In this document: positions 1-11,040 of the stretch, in pieces
How positions within the stretch are numbered: the first letter of the stretch is position 1
Layout of the letters: each line of letters opens with the position of its first letter
Assembly: GCA_033558025.1 (NCBI GenBank)
Contig: JAUCEF010000007.1
Span: 3,596,001-3,660,000 of the forward strand
Origin: Phytophthora sp. 'mugwort'
Lineage: Eukaryota > Oomycota > Peronosporomycetes > Peronosporales > Peronosporaceae
Direction of reading: 5' to 3'
DNA length: 64,000 nucleotides
The notes under the pieces: generated by a model
Databases searched by the model: none
The model's input: only the letters and a program-made list of their open reading frames with translations
Told to the model about the DNA's origin: nothing
Made by a program: the position numbers and the translations under genes

Positions 1-620
1 TTGGTGATGGGTTGCTCATTCATATTGCGCTAAAATGAGGGTAGGAGGTGAATAGTTATTGCAGTAAGTTACGGGAAATTACTATAAAAAATGATATTGA
101 ATTTTGCGGAGCCTGGCTGTAGCTGATGGAGTATCTACGCCGTTTCCGATGTCGCCACAAGCTCAATACTAAGCGCACTTCATACCGCGTGACAAAGCGA
201 CGCTCCGAGTTGGAGTTATGTTTGTTGTGTGGGGTATTGTTTTCCTATATATATTTGATAACATATTGCGGTGCGATAATATTGCTGTAGAAAGTAGCTG
301 CGACATTTGGCCACCACATGCGACATGCTTTGGAGCACTCTAGCGCCGGTTCACACGATAAGGCTAGCCAGTATGACCAGATTAACAATATGGATCAAAC
401 GTCGAATTACATTGATATGAAGCCTACAACGAGCGTCATAATTTGTGGTGATCGCAACGCAGTGTTCTTTGAGATGAGTGAAAGTAGAACTTTGTAACGT
501 GTCTTGAATAGACCCTGCACGCCGGGTTTGTGGTCTGCCACTCGTAAGGTCCAAAGCCCGTCTGGCCGTCGGTTCAGAACTCCTGTCCCCGCGCCGGAGT
601 CAGCCTCGCTGGCTCGATCA
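1..620. other. Gene-free AT-rich flank
   Basis: I see no protein-coding signal here. Reading frames are short and show no family resemblance. The first 350 bases are AT-rich, and a GC-rich stretch begins near 570. It is probably intergenic or old repeat sequence next to the retroelement debris that follows. Confidence 0.5.
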
Positions 621-720
621 CCTATTTAATTGCTATCTATCGTATCAATTCGTCCTAATCGTTCGTTTTGCAAAGTACTACATCGCGTCCGTCGAGGCGA
701 CCAGCAACGCTCACCTGACC

Positions 721-946
721 ACTCGGACGAACGCCGCAGGCGCCTGTCCTGCATCGCAGTCGTCGGCAAACTCGGGGCTGCGGCCGCCCTGTCCTTCTAC
801 TCTCCGTCCAGTCGCCCGTATGCTCATCCAGCTACTCCGATGTACGCCTCAGGCACCTGTCCTGCACCGCAGCTTCCCAGCGAACCCGGGGCACACCGGC
901 CTCCTACTCTGCTCGTACGTTTGCGCACTCCGGGGTCCGTCTCCCT
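721..946. repeat. Imperfect tandem repeat, period about 113 bp
   Basis: A block beginning at 721 reappears in diverged form at 834. Both copies carry a close match over about 40 bases, with a shared CAGG..CCTGTCCTGCA core, followed by related CT-rich sequence. Similarity fades in the second half. It lies in a strongly pyrimidine-rich plus-strand stretch (about 640-1400) that lacks a convincing gene. It may belong to the untranslated leader or LTR of the neighbouring retroelement, but I could not find a matching second LTR. Confidence 0.5.
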
Positions 947-2188
947 CTTCGCACAATCGTTCTGGTAGCTTGCCAGCAAGGCTCGCCACTCGCTCAATTC
1001 GTCTCTCGTCTCTCGCACTCCGTGGCGCTCGTTCATCGTCGGCTTTCGTCTCGCGGCACTCGTTCGGGGTCACCACACTTCGTCTCTCAGCGCAAAAGTC
1101 GGTTCTTCTCTTTCGGCGCAGATTCGGTTGTGCGCTCTCTCAGCTCAGCATGCCTGGGTTGCGGCTCTTTTCGATCTCAAATCCAGCCAATCGGCGGCAT
1201 CCCGCCGATCGTCGTAGGTCCGATCGTCTCACACGTCGACATGCGTTTCGTGCGTCTATCCTCGTTCCATACTCCGTCCAGCATTTCATCCGAACCGTGC
1301 TGCCACCCATAGTCCAACACTATTTGTCCATGCAGCTGTCTGCTGCCTTCTGCTCGTTCGTCAGTGGTTCGTGCGCGATCTTCATGGCCCACGTGCTGTT
1401 CGTCAACCCTCATATTGCTACAACTTGTATGTACTGATTGATGTTAACCCATACGTATTTTCTATGCGAATGATGGCGATGATGCAGCAGACGTGAAATC
1501 TGTTGATGGAGCAGCAGCACCGACTATCTCGCGCGCCTGTGCTCGAAGCGTTCGCCGCTGCGACATACGAAACGATTCAAGACCAGGGTTGGCTCAGAAC
1601 GCTGCAAGCATGAGTGTGAGCGATCCGGTTCCTCCGAATCCAACGAGAGGAATCTGTCAAGGACCCCGACTTGTATGCACAGGAAGGTTAAAAGATGTGT
1701 GGACACTGTCATGTCTTTGGTTGTAGCCGTATCTCGTGTCGCCGCCTAACGTAGGGAGATGGCCACGCTCGCGGCCATATTTCGGTGGACCGTTCGCTTC
1801 CGCGCTCTTCACTAACGGATATGAGTGGCGGAAGGATGGCTAATTGGCGCGGGGGAACGCCTAGGGCCAACCAGCGTGCTTCTTATGTGGAGGAACAACC
1901 CACATGGTCGCGCAATACCCTAGTCGAGCTGCTATCACTCGCCTGTTCTTGCAAGGAGCTATGACGTCCGCTACGGCTCAAAGGCAAGGACAGTCTCAAT
2001 ATTGATGGGCCAGGAGGAAGGGAAAAGAAGAGGTGTCGCTCATTCCTCTTGATACTGGGATGACACTGGGCGGAACGTCCTGGGGGCTGACAGGGCTAAC
2101 CGGTGTGTATAGAAGTGTTCCGGAACGCAGGGCAATGAAATCTGCCGCAACAATGGACCGATGCGCGACGTGAATTGCTGCGAAATAG
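947..2188. other. No recognisable gene
   Basis: Several overlapping frames stay open for 60-200 codons on both strands. They are rich in Arg, Ser and Pro and resemble no protein family, as expected of chance frames in C/T-rich DNA. No RNA gene or promoter could be supported. It probably belongs to the decayed retroelement region. Confidence 0.45.
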
Positions 2189-4096
2189 ATGGGAACAAGA
2201 AGGTCAATCCATAATGATAGACAAGATGTCTCAAGGGGCGGCACGCCGACCGTGACGCTGAGCGAAGAGAAAGCCTACGCTGTGGAAGCGGGAGTCGCGG
2301 AACGATACAACCGGAAAGTCTACGCTGTGGAAGCGGAGGGATCGGAACACTACGGAGAGGACTCTACCGGGAGAGGCGTCGGACTGGAAGAAAATACTGC
2401 CCCAATGGCAACGTAAGAGGCCTGGCGAATACTGAGGATGATAATGATGTCGAGAAATACCCGCACATTGACGACAAGATAGCCCTGAACAAGGACTGTG
2501 AGTAGTAGTGGTTCCGAAGGAGGTTCGAATGCTGTAAGGAATACCTACTACGGGCTATCTATAGGGCTCTTTGCCGAAGAAGAGCCTATCTATGAGGACT
2601 TGGGCAAAACAATGGACTCCGTTGGTGGTGACAAGACTAATAGTGTTCGTGAGAGCGCTACTCATGTTCCAGAAACTGAGCACTCGGCAAATAAGGGAAC
2701 CTCACCTTCGTTGTACGAGTGTGAGGATGAAGCGGGCGCCTCGGCTTTGGACGAACAGTTGAGGGTGAGAAAACGGGACGGCTACAAAAGCTATTGTATG
2801 GACACGCTGTTTGAGGACGCCTTGTTTGCTAAGACGGAACGGGGGCGTTACTGGGACTCATCGACGTCTGGAGCGGGGGGGGGGGGACGAAACGCGGAAG
2901 ACGACCGGGACCCGGATTCCAGTGCGAGAGAAGAAGCCCCTCCTATTCCTTACAAGCGACTATTCACGCCCGTAGAGTTGGATGCTTTGGAATAAGGGAT
3001 CGCGGCAGGGCAAGACGGGTGAGTATGGCAAGTAACTCGAAGAGCGACTATACCCTCTACATGAAGTCGAACTGAAGAGGCTGATGGAACGGAACGCAAG
3101 CCAGCATAAAAAACGGACGCTAGAGGAGTTGCGTACGCTTCTCGCCATCCCAGTGGAGACGCTAGAAAGGACGCGAGAGTCATCGCCTGGAGCGCCGTCT
3201 ATGCCTGCGTACGGGATGAAGTGGTTAAAGGAGACACTGGCCGCCACAGAGGAAGCCAAACGCGCGACCCGCGACTTCTGCGAACCGAGCTCCAATCCGG
3301 AAACGGTCTCCCAGTTCACTGTCGAGGGGGCAAGTGCAACTGATGCTCGCGACTTCAGTGCCGGAGTGAATTGTGTCGCCGATGAAATCTTGCGGGCCAG
3401 GAGCGCGAAGACTGTAGCTAAACCCGTCGTCCTCGACCGGATGTTCGTGGAGCGGAATATTACTGTGAGTCTTGCTAGATCCGACGGGCATACCACAAAA
3501 TGGTCGGCGTAGTGAGTTTGGACAACCTCACTTTCGGCTTGCTTTCGAAATCCTACCGTACGCTAGTACGCCGAGCAGTGTACTTCCTCGCGAAAGGAGG
3601 ACACTGAGGGGGTCCTGACGGGCTCTTTCAGTGCGGAACCCTCCGTTCGTATCGGTTCTGAGTCTGATCCGCTAGTTCGGCGTGCCTCTATATCGCCGTG
3701 GACGACTTGGACCGATGATTGGATGCAGCGCTTCGACGACAAGTTATCAGACTCACCAAGCAGATATACGACGAGAGGTATGCACTGATAGGAGCCAAGT
3801 GGACGCACGTGGGTGTCGGGGCGGCAAATACGCTCCTCACCCTTGCAAGCGTCCGACCAAGCAGGTGCATTTGGGGGGTTCGTTGCTGGTTGCGGTCCAA
3901 AGCGTCACACAACTACGAGGCCGACCCTGAGTCGAAGAGCAACCTGAATCAATACGTACATGTCCACGACTCCTCGGATGCACGGACGGAAACCTGGCAT
4001 CTGTTCTCCTTGGCGGCTGCTCAAAACCCCGACGACGAAGAGGAACATTTGGTCCCCGATGGTAAAAGGGTGATTCGCTCTGTGGGAGGTGTTTAG
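2189..4096 (+). pseudogene. Gag-like fragments of gypsy element
   Basis: Open pieces at 2189-2416, 2498-2995, 3084-3512 and 3719-4096 are acidic and low in complexity (Glu, Asp, Ser, Gly) and separated by stops or frameshifts. A run of ten or more G residues near 2877-2887 encodes poly-Gly. None matches a named domain by eye, and no CCHC zinc knuckle is visible. Position just upstream of protease-like and RT sequence makes gag the simplest reading. An unrelated decayed host gene cannot be excluded. Confidence 0.45.
2270..2359 (+). repeat. Two 45-bp direct repeats inside gag-like sequence
   Basis: Two adjacent copies of a 45-base unit begin at 2270 and 2315. Each encodes a 15-residue module starting K-A/V-Y-A-V-E-A and ending near an acidic or aromatic residue. 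The period is a multiple of three, so the repeat was kept in frame. It sits at the start of the gag-like fragments of the plus-strand retroelement. Confidence 0.6.
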
Positions 4097-4156
4097 GCTT
4101 TGCAGAGGGCCGCGTCGATTGCCTCCCCACCGAGATGTTAACAAACCCTGGAGCTG

Positions 4157-4738
4157 TTGCCAGCCTGGTCGATTCCAGAGTTCGCCGGCGAAATGGGGAC
4201 CAAGGAGCGGTTGCTTCCCAACACTCGAGGACTAAACAGCACCTCCGATCATCAACTCAACGTCAGGGGTGTCATTGACCTACCCGCAGTTGGGTACGCA
4301 ACAGTAGCTGAGACCCTTTATCGTTGTCGACCGTCTGCACATGGGCGCCATCTCGAGAACGGATACCTTGATAGCGTTCCGGGCAGTAGTCGATCTCGGC
4401 GAGAACACTGAGATTTTGAAAGATACGGGCGACGTATTCCCCCTCGGTTCGCGCCGCGTGGAAGAAATGTAGACCTCTCGCATGAACTCGACCGTTCGGT
4501 TACGACCTGGTGGTCAAACGCTAGTCGAGACCAACGCCCAAGGGGAAGTCCCTGGGTTCTTGTCGAAGGTGTGACCGACCTCGACGAGACTAGGAGAGTG
4601 GCGGGAACGCTGTGCTGTGTCCAAGAGGGAAATCTCATCGTGGGGGTGTGTAGCGACTCTGCAGAGGACGTCGTGATCCGAAAAGGGACTGCTGTGGCGG
4701 CTGCGACTGTTGTTCCCAAAACCACGTTCAGCTACTGA
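4157..4738 (+). pseudogene. Protease/linker region of gypsy pol, decayed
   Basis: This stretch sits between the gag-like pieces and RT and is broken by stops in all frames. The piece ending at 4738 carries a GTAVAAATVVP motif, which resembles the segment between aspartic protease and RT in gypsy polyproteins of oomycetes. A clear D-T/S-G protease active site is not readable in one frame, so the assignment is mainly positional. Confidence 0.4.
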
Positions 4739-5040
4739 GAGGCAGCTAAAGGCGCAGAAACGACCCCAGTCACCACAAAACACGACCCTCCGGTGAATTC
4801 TGCCTGGGTGGATCCCGTCATTGACACAACCCCAATGGGCACGACTAGATTTCGGGACCCGATGCCTGGACTGGAAATCTCCCGCCAGGAAGAACTTGCC
4901 ATTGACTTCGAGGGATCGAAGCTCATGGATGAACCGCGGAGACTCCCGCGACGCTTCTTGAGTCGTCCATGATCTGTTTGTCGAGACGTCGATGATTCCA
5001 GTGCGAACGGACCTTAAAGTTCTCTGTTGGTTATGGGACA

Positions 5041-5783
5041 CAACCGCCCATCATACAGCGTCCTTACCGCGTGGCCAAGGCAGAGGGCGACGTGATAAAA
5101 GCTGGAATCCAGCAATATCTTAAGCTGGGCCACATTCGACCGTCGACTAGCCCATGGGCCAGTCCAGTCCTTATCATCCGGAAACCCGACGGTGGTATAC
5201 GCTTTGTATCGATTACGGTTGACTGAATGTCGTGACGATCGAAGCCTGCTACCGAAACGCCTCTCACCAACGATATTTTGGATGTGTTATGGAACGCTAA
5301 ACTGTTCTCTACCATGGATATGGCGTCTGAACACTGGAGCGTCCCTGGGACTGAGGATAGCGTGTGTTGACTCGCAAATATAGACTCTTCGAGTGGCTGG
5401 AATGCCCGTCGGCCTCAGTAGCGCCGTGTCGGCCTTCTAGAGGCTGATGGTAAACGTGGTTTTGGGCCCCAAATGGCGGATCTGTCTAGTGAACTTGGAC
5501 GACTGTGTGGTATTCCGTAATGTAATGACTTACGTACTCATCTGGTACGGTTGAACCAAGTGTTGCAGCATTTCCGGAACTCTGTCTTTAAAGTGAAGTG
5601 AAAATGTGTCGATTTGGGCGCGAGTGGGTAGCCTTCCTGGGACACATCGTGACAGACGAACACTCGTTAGATGTCATAACCGACATCACGAAAGTTTTGT
5701 GTACCTCAATAGAGAGCAAGAGACGTACTTTACCTGGGAGAGACTTTAATAACAGGGTACGCTTTCAATCAGTAGCGGTCTAG
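5041..5783 (+). pseudogene. Reverse transcriptase fragment, Ty3/gypsy
   Basis: Translation from 5047 gives an RT finger sequence: YRVAKAEGDVIKAGIQ, then LGHIRPSTSPWASP, then KPDGGIRF, all typical of Ty3/gypsy RT. The palm follows in shifted frames: GMPVGLSSAV near 5401 and the catalytic region as LVNLDDCVVF near 5490, matching the usual YLDD motif with Y changed to N. A KCxFGRxWVxFLGH-like block lies near 5605-5650. Stops at about 5224, 5382, 5441 and 5550 show it is dead. Homology stops near 5783, before the thumb and RNase H. Confidence 0.8.
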
Positions 5784-7400
5784 TTGACTCCAACGGTTGT
5801 ACGAACTCCATTCAAAAGTCCATTCTCTCACCAGGATCTTTCTTCTGCCTTTCTCGTCAATCCACGAGATCCTCCACCAAGCCACCATATGCAATACGAA
5901 GACGCTCGCAGACCAAGACGCGGAGCTCGCCAGGCAGATCGCAGGCCTGATTTCCCAGGACCGAGAAGGAAAGGCGGACACTCCTCACGTCGCTGGCCGA
6001 GAAGTTGGCACAGCAGGCCTTCTGGATCAAGATGCGTACCGTTCTTGCGGCAAATAAAGCGTCCCTCGAGATCCTGGATACATTACTAACGCGCTTCTCG
6101 TTGGGAAAGAAGAGGACAGCTGCGACGCGCTCAGCAGCCCCGTCCTCCCACTCCCTCATCTATCTCGACAACTCGTGAGCACCGGACCCCCGGACCATCC
6201 ACGGTTTACCGATAACCAGAACATGCTCTCCAGTCATCCCTGCTCAAAGCTCATCCCAGTCGAAACCTCGAGCTTTGAAGAGAGCGAAAGTTACTCCCAC
6301 TGCGCAACCTCTAGTTTCCACCTGCTGTATCAGCTTCAGAACCGATTATCCCGTTCGAACTGTCTGATCCAACCCTTTTCGAATAAGGAAGGACCTGGAG
6401 AAACACTATCGGCGCGGTAGAGCGCTTAATGTGTCGGCTTATGAATAGGCGAACTTGGGCGGGGCGACGCTTCTGTTATAATCCTAGCATGCATTCCAAC
6501 CTACACGTGGCACACTGGCAATTTTGGCACGATTTCCGGCGGCTGTTCTTCGAGTGAGCGTTGCACGACCCACTGAAAACCAAGTCGGGCCAAGTGCAGC
6601 GATTCAAACAGAAGTTGACGGCCAATACGCGGAAGACTTCGTTTTCGAGTCTCTGCATCGAGTCTTGGGGCTATTTCAACTTCTTGCGCGCCTCGAGTTG
6701 AGCGGGAACGGCAATCTCCTGTAGTTGGGCGGGGCCCCTGCCAAGACGTCCAAGGATGCCAAATCGTTCACCGGCGTTCCGATTCAAGAATTGGAGTAAT
6801 TGTGGCGTCGAGACAAGGAAGCGTACCAGCTCAAGATGAAGCAGGCTTTGAAGCCGTTCCGCATAGAGGACGGTGGAGGTTATCATAACTTGCCGGAATT
6901 CTTGGAGCAGACGAATGCACTGGACCCGACCCTGCCCATGAATGATAAGCGGCTCAGCGGTCGAGCCTTCGCTCGGGTCCGTAGAGATGCCCCTTCTGGG
7001 CGGACAGCACAGAGCCGCTGGGTTGGTGACACTACCAAGGGCGATTGGGCCAAGCTAATGCAGTATGCACACATCAAAGGCATACAGGCAGATATCGATA
7101 AGGCTCTGGACGCCGGCACGTACGTCCCTCCCGTTGTTCCAGACTTCAACCCCAAGGAGTCCACGACGCCCGGGTATTCTCCTCTCTGAGGCAAGGGCGT
7201 TGAATGCACGGCAATACCACCGCTTATTGACGATGCAGATGAGAAACAAGACGACGACGGCAGCAACTGCGGGGTGAGGGGGAAGCAAGCGAGTCGTCCC
7301 AGAGACATCCAAGCCGTGAAGGCTCTGCAGCCGAATCCGAAGGTGATGGTGATGAAAACGACACTGATCCGTTCTGAAGAAGCGCCCGGCATAATCTGTC
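5784..7400 (+). pseudogene. Gag-like or other retroelement debris
   Basis: Several coding-like fragments follow the RT break. One at about 5890-6170 is Ala/Gln/Glu-rich and helical in two alternating frames, suggesting a frameshifted coiled coil. Another, best at 6803-7189, begins with an LWRRDKEAY-type segment and has about 125 codons without a stop. That composition (Trp/Lys/Glu-rich start, then Gly/Pro-rich) resembles retroelement gag proteins, but I recognise no family. The pieces are not continuous with the upstream RT and may be a second, nested element. Confidence 0.35.
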
Positions 7401-7845
7401 GTACTCACAGGTTTTGAAGGAGGGCCCCTTTGCTTTCCATGAGTCATTTCGTAACAATAGTTCACCACTATATAAGAAGATCCCAATCTCATGTCTTCCG
7501 TTTCATGTAAGCACGGTTCAAATCGAGCAGTGTGTAAAAATCCAAATACTCAAATATATAAAGTCCGAGCGTTCAACGGAGAACCTCGGGTTGAAACCAT
7601 CCTTTTCGGAGAGAAGGGCTAGTTCATCCACAGCAGCACTCGTCTCAGGGAGTCGAGTACTCCGCCAGGTCTCGGGTCGTCCTTCCTCCCCCTGATTAGC
7701 ATCTTCAAAAACGTTGACCAGCGGCATATAGGCAGGTAGGAGTAGCGTCGTAGGGAGCCAGCATGTCTCGTAGGTGGGCGTGAATACCAGAATTTGCTCT
7801 TGTCGGTCTAAAAATGCTTAGCCAAGGCCTCTATGATAGGCTTCG
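7401..7845. other. No gene; possible element boundary
   Basis: Short AT-rich stretch with a TATATAAG sequence near 7470 and AAATATATAAAG near 7551. Either could be a retroelement promoter (LTR) remnant, but no inverted TG..CA ends or duplicated LTR could be identified by eye. Confidence 0.3.
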
Positions 7846-8301
7846 TCACACCAGAGAGCGCTGTCTCTTCTTCACCGAGCTTAATACGCTCACCGAAAAT
7901 TGAGTAGGCAGACCCTCCAACGATAACAGCCCATTACTATCAATTCCAGGGACGCTCTTAAAATCGGACGGTGCTACCGTCAGGAAGGGTCGACTCCACG
8001 GCCCCTTGTATTTCTTCAAGCGATTAACGTTCACTGTTACGATTCGGCTCGGATGACTTGCAATCGACACACGGTAAGCGTTATCACCAACGCTACCCAC
8101 GATGCGATAAGGTCCGTTCCACGAGGAAGCGAGTTTCTTAGTCTTGCGTTCGTCACGCCGAGCTCGAAAATATTGGTAACCCCAGAGAGGATCGCCTCCA
8201 CCAAACGTCACCTTAGCTTGGTCCGCCAGTCCTTGTCCATGTCGGTCTTGGGCCTTCAGTAATTGCCTCTCAACCATCTTCCTCGGATCGCGAAGTGACA
8301 A
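7846..8301 (-). pseudogene. Integrase C-terminal domain fragment, gypsy
   Basis: A 151-codon piece begins with a helical tail rich in Arg and Gln and continues into the SH3-like integrase C-terminal fold. It reads WNGPYRIVGSVGDNAYRV, followed by a VNRLKKYKGPW block, the typical end of gypsy integrases (GPF/YxV..VG..AY.L...H..VSRLKKY). It is the best preserved part of the minus-strand element, but no upstream frame is intact. Confidence 0.75.
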
Positions 8302-8339
8302 GTATAGGCATCTCCGGGACGCGGTGACTTCAACTCGTT

Positions 8340-9060
8340 CGAAGTGTTGAGGAACGCTAGGTCGAGGGGTAACACAGGTTCACGCCCGAAGAGGCTGAAT
8401 AAGGACCTGTCTCCCAAAGCCTCGTGGTTGGATGTCCGATAAGCGAAGAGAACCCGATGTAGACATATAAGTCTCAGTCAGTATAAGTTTCATACGTAGC
8501 ATGCTTATTAAGGTACAACTGAAACGTTTCCCAAGCCCTTGTGTCAGCTGGCGATACGGCGCCGAATCGTTCTTGATATTAAACGTATCGTAAACGCCTT
8601 GACCAGTTCCTAGACGAAGATAGTCCACGGTCAATTGACAAGCGTTCAGGGACACCGTGTCGCGAGATTACTTCAAGTCCACGAACTTGATAGTGTCTAG
8701 CGTAGCAACAGGAAAGGCTTCTGCCCAGCGGGTGGACTAAACAGCGATAAACTTGTTCACCTGGGGGTTATGACAAGGTGGCCGATTGCGTCAACCACCA
8801 GCAGTGAGAACGGTCCAGACAGTTGATGAACGGGCATCTTTTGCATGAGGATGGTCGGCACCCTTTCCCACTACCAAAAGTTGAACAAACTCGAACATAG
8901 GCCGCCAAATCTCATTTCCAGCCTTGCCAATAAGCGTGCTTACGAACCTTGTCGATGGTTTTCGCCAGGCCTGCATGAGAGGAATCACTGTGAGAGTAGT
9001 GGAGAACTGTCTCGAAGAAGGTTACGGAATTACCGGGATGCTCACAGTGCGAGCGGGTCC
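8340..9060 (-). pseudogene. Integrase zinc-binding and catalytic core remnants
   Basis: From about 9060 down to 8850, shifted frames give a HYSHSDSSHAGLAKTIDKV segment and then a YWQGW-like and CATFGSGKG-like segment, matching the H2C2 zinc-binding region of gypsy integrases. From about 8770 to 8400 the core is recognisable as STRWAEAFPVATLDTIKFVD and later APYRQLTQGLGKRF, equivalent to the usual TRWxEAF and YHPQTxGxxERF blocks. Internal stops and frameshifts are present, so this cannot be active. Confidence 0.65.
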
Positions 9061-9659
9061 AGCTCGTATTCTAAGGTGGACCTTGCGGATCCAAATCCCG
9101 TAGCGAACCCAGTAATGAGGAGCCATCTGCAAAATCCTCACCCGGGGTTGAGGGTCGAGCGCAAAGATTCCGTCTTTCATGAACGACATCATGGCCTGGA
9201 TCTATTGAGTACTCTGCTGTTCCTCTAGAAAGCGTTCTCGGTCGAGTCCAAACTGGTCCACGGTGAACACAAGCAGGGTCAACCGTCACCGTTGGCTCGC
9301 GGGTTCGGGGTTCTTCGTCGTTTTCAGCTTCTTCTGTCCTAAGCTCAGCGATCGGTAGATGTTCATCGAGAGTAGGCCCTCCCCGACTTCGCTTGAGTGC
9401 ACTCCCTGGACGTTTGGTTCCACTCGTTCACCATCGTCCGGGTCAGCGGGCCTCTCTCCGACTGGAGTGATACCTTCACCGCCATCGACCGTAGATCCTG
9501 AATCGTCAGGGCGTTCACCGCAGTTTGATGCAGCGCGAGAGTCCATCGGCATTACCCATTGACGTTCCCAGCGTGTGGTAAACTTTGAACCGTAACTGAG
9601 AGAGTTACATGGCCCAACGAGCCAGCTTAAGATTACTGGCACGGTTCTCCGCATCGAAA

Positions 9660-10350
9660 ACCCATGTCAAGGCTTTTTAGCCCGTGTACAGGTCGAACTG
9701 TCGATTCAGGTAGCATCGGAACTTCCTGGTGGTCCACACAATGCCCCAGCACTCAATCTTCGACGTGCTGTCCTCTTTTGATACAGTTCTTCTCCGACCC
9801 GACCAGAAGCTTGCTGGCGTAGGCGACGACACGATCCCTACCGTTCACCGTCTGTATGAGGCACACCCCTACAGCCAATTTTGACGAGTCCACGTATAGT
9901 TTGAAACGTTTTGAGAAATTGGGATAGGAGGTTTCTCTAACCGTCGCTTAAGTTGCTAGAAAGATGCCTCGCAATCGGTGTTCCAAACGAACGGCATCCC
10001 CTTCACATTCAGTCGTTCGATGGGCGCCGAGATGGCTGCGTACCCCGAATATACCTCCTGAAGTAGCTGGTGATCCCCAGGAATGCTCGTACCGTGTGAA
10101 GCGAAGATCAGGAAGCCTTTGAACGTTCACCACGGCCTTTAAATTTTTTGGTTTTGGCCAGATTCCAGAAATAATTCGCAGAGGTTAAGCGTAGCCCCAA
10201 GCAGCTCATGGACATTCCGAAAATGGTCAAGTTCGAGACGGTGGCCTCAAGATCAGAGCGTTCTTGAACTCCTAGCTCGAAGAGTAGGCTCGCGCGGAGT
10301 TACTACCGGTGTACTGCGCGGTGGACCTCAATTGCATCTCCGCGTGGGTA
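9660..10350 (-). pseudogene. RT thumb and RNase H remnants, gypsy
   Basis: Minus-strand translation near 10130-9950 resembles the connection between RT and RNase H (the FLGxxxYYRRFI block and the PF.W...CE..F block), split over two frames. Near 9910-9800 the RNase H start is readable as KLYVDSSKLAVGVCLIQ followed by RVVAYASKLL, matching LytDASk.avGavL.Q and vaYaSk.L of gypsy elements. Several stops interrupt it. Confidence 0.65.
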
Positions 10351-10688
10351 CTGGCGACCCCTCTTCGTACATAAGAACTTGGCGATGGAACAGGGTCCGC
10401 CGAGCTCAGCGAAGTCAGCGTAACACTGCTTCTCGTGTCAAATTTGAGAATGACAAGTGGCTAACTCAAACCAAAGTAAAAGTCCACCATCAAGGAGATC
10501 CAAGCCACGTCTCAGAGGAAACTCGCAGCTTCGAGAAGCGATCGTGTCCCAAGCTGCTTCTCTTGCCCAGCTGCCGCACTGTCAAAACCGGAATAGGCTT
10601 TAAGCGTGACTCTACATTCCTAACGGTTAGATCCAAGCCAGCTCGCGACTCGTCCCCGTCTTGTCGCTCTTTGAACTCTTAGGTCCGA

Positions 10689-11040
10689 TGACAAAGCCTC
10701 GTCCTGCGTCGTATGCCGTCACGAGTGCAGAGCTGCCCGTGTTGAAGACGTTGGGGCTGGAGGAAGCAGATCCGGAAGATGTTTTTGAGCTGCAGCGCAA
10801 GGAAGGCGCCGGCGCGTTCGGTCGCGTGTTTCGAGCCTGCTGCAAGGACGACCGTACCCGACTCGCGGCGTTAAAGTGATTCCCGTCGCGCTCGAAGCCG
10901 TCGAACGCGGCGAAGACATTGAAAGCGTGAGACGCGAGATCCAATTCTTACGGGAATGCGACCACCCGACAGACGTAGCTTGGACGTTCGATGGAGCAGC
11001 GTGGCGAGTGATTTCGCTTGATGGTGATATGTGGGGTGCT
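10689..11040 (+). pseudogene. N-lobe of STE20-like protein kinase, frameshifted
   Basis: Starting at an ATG at 10689, the translation leads into a glycine loop GAGAFGRVFRA and an AALK segment, where the ATP-binding Lys is expected. The frame then ends in a stop at 10877. Shifting by one base restores kinase-like sequence: VIPVALEAVE, then an alpha-C helix ESVRREIQFLRECDHP with the expected Glu. This matches STE20/MST kinases up to about 10980, then resemblance is lost near DGDMW at 11022-11036. The catalytic loop and DFG motif are absent. A one-base loss plus truncation makes a pseudogene most likely; an assembly error could explain the frameshift but not the missing C-lobe. Confidence 0.65.

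Larger units (their letters stand above)
2189..5783 (+). mobile_element. Decayed Ty3/gypsy retrotransposon, 5' half (gag to RT)
   Basis: A run of broken frames on the plus strand follows the order of a gypsy polyprotein: acidic gag-like fragments, a protease/linker region, then reverse transcriptase. RNase H and integrase, which should follow on the same strand, are absent after about 5783. Stops and frameshifts are present in every part. I could not define LTRs or target-site duplications, so the element ends are approximate. The assignment rests on the RT match; the gag assignment is by position and composition only. Confidence 0.7.
7846..10350 (-). mobile_element. Decayed Ty3/gypsy retrotransposon, 3' half (RT end to integrase)
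   Basis: On the minus strand, from 10350 down to 7846, translated pieces follow the gypsy order: end of RT, RNase H, integrase zinc-binding region, integrase core and integrase C-terminal domain. Stops and frameshifts occur in most segments. The upstream parts (gag, protease, RT fingers and palm) are missing on this strand beyond about 10350. Its content complements the plus-strand remnant at 2189-5783, and both break in the same part of RT. LTRs were not found. Confidence 0.75.

Noticed and set aside
820..1437. 205-codon plus-strand frame
   Set aside because: Ser/Arg-rich reading of a pyrimidine-rich, partly tandem-repeated stretch; overlapping frames on both strands are equally open.
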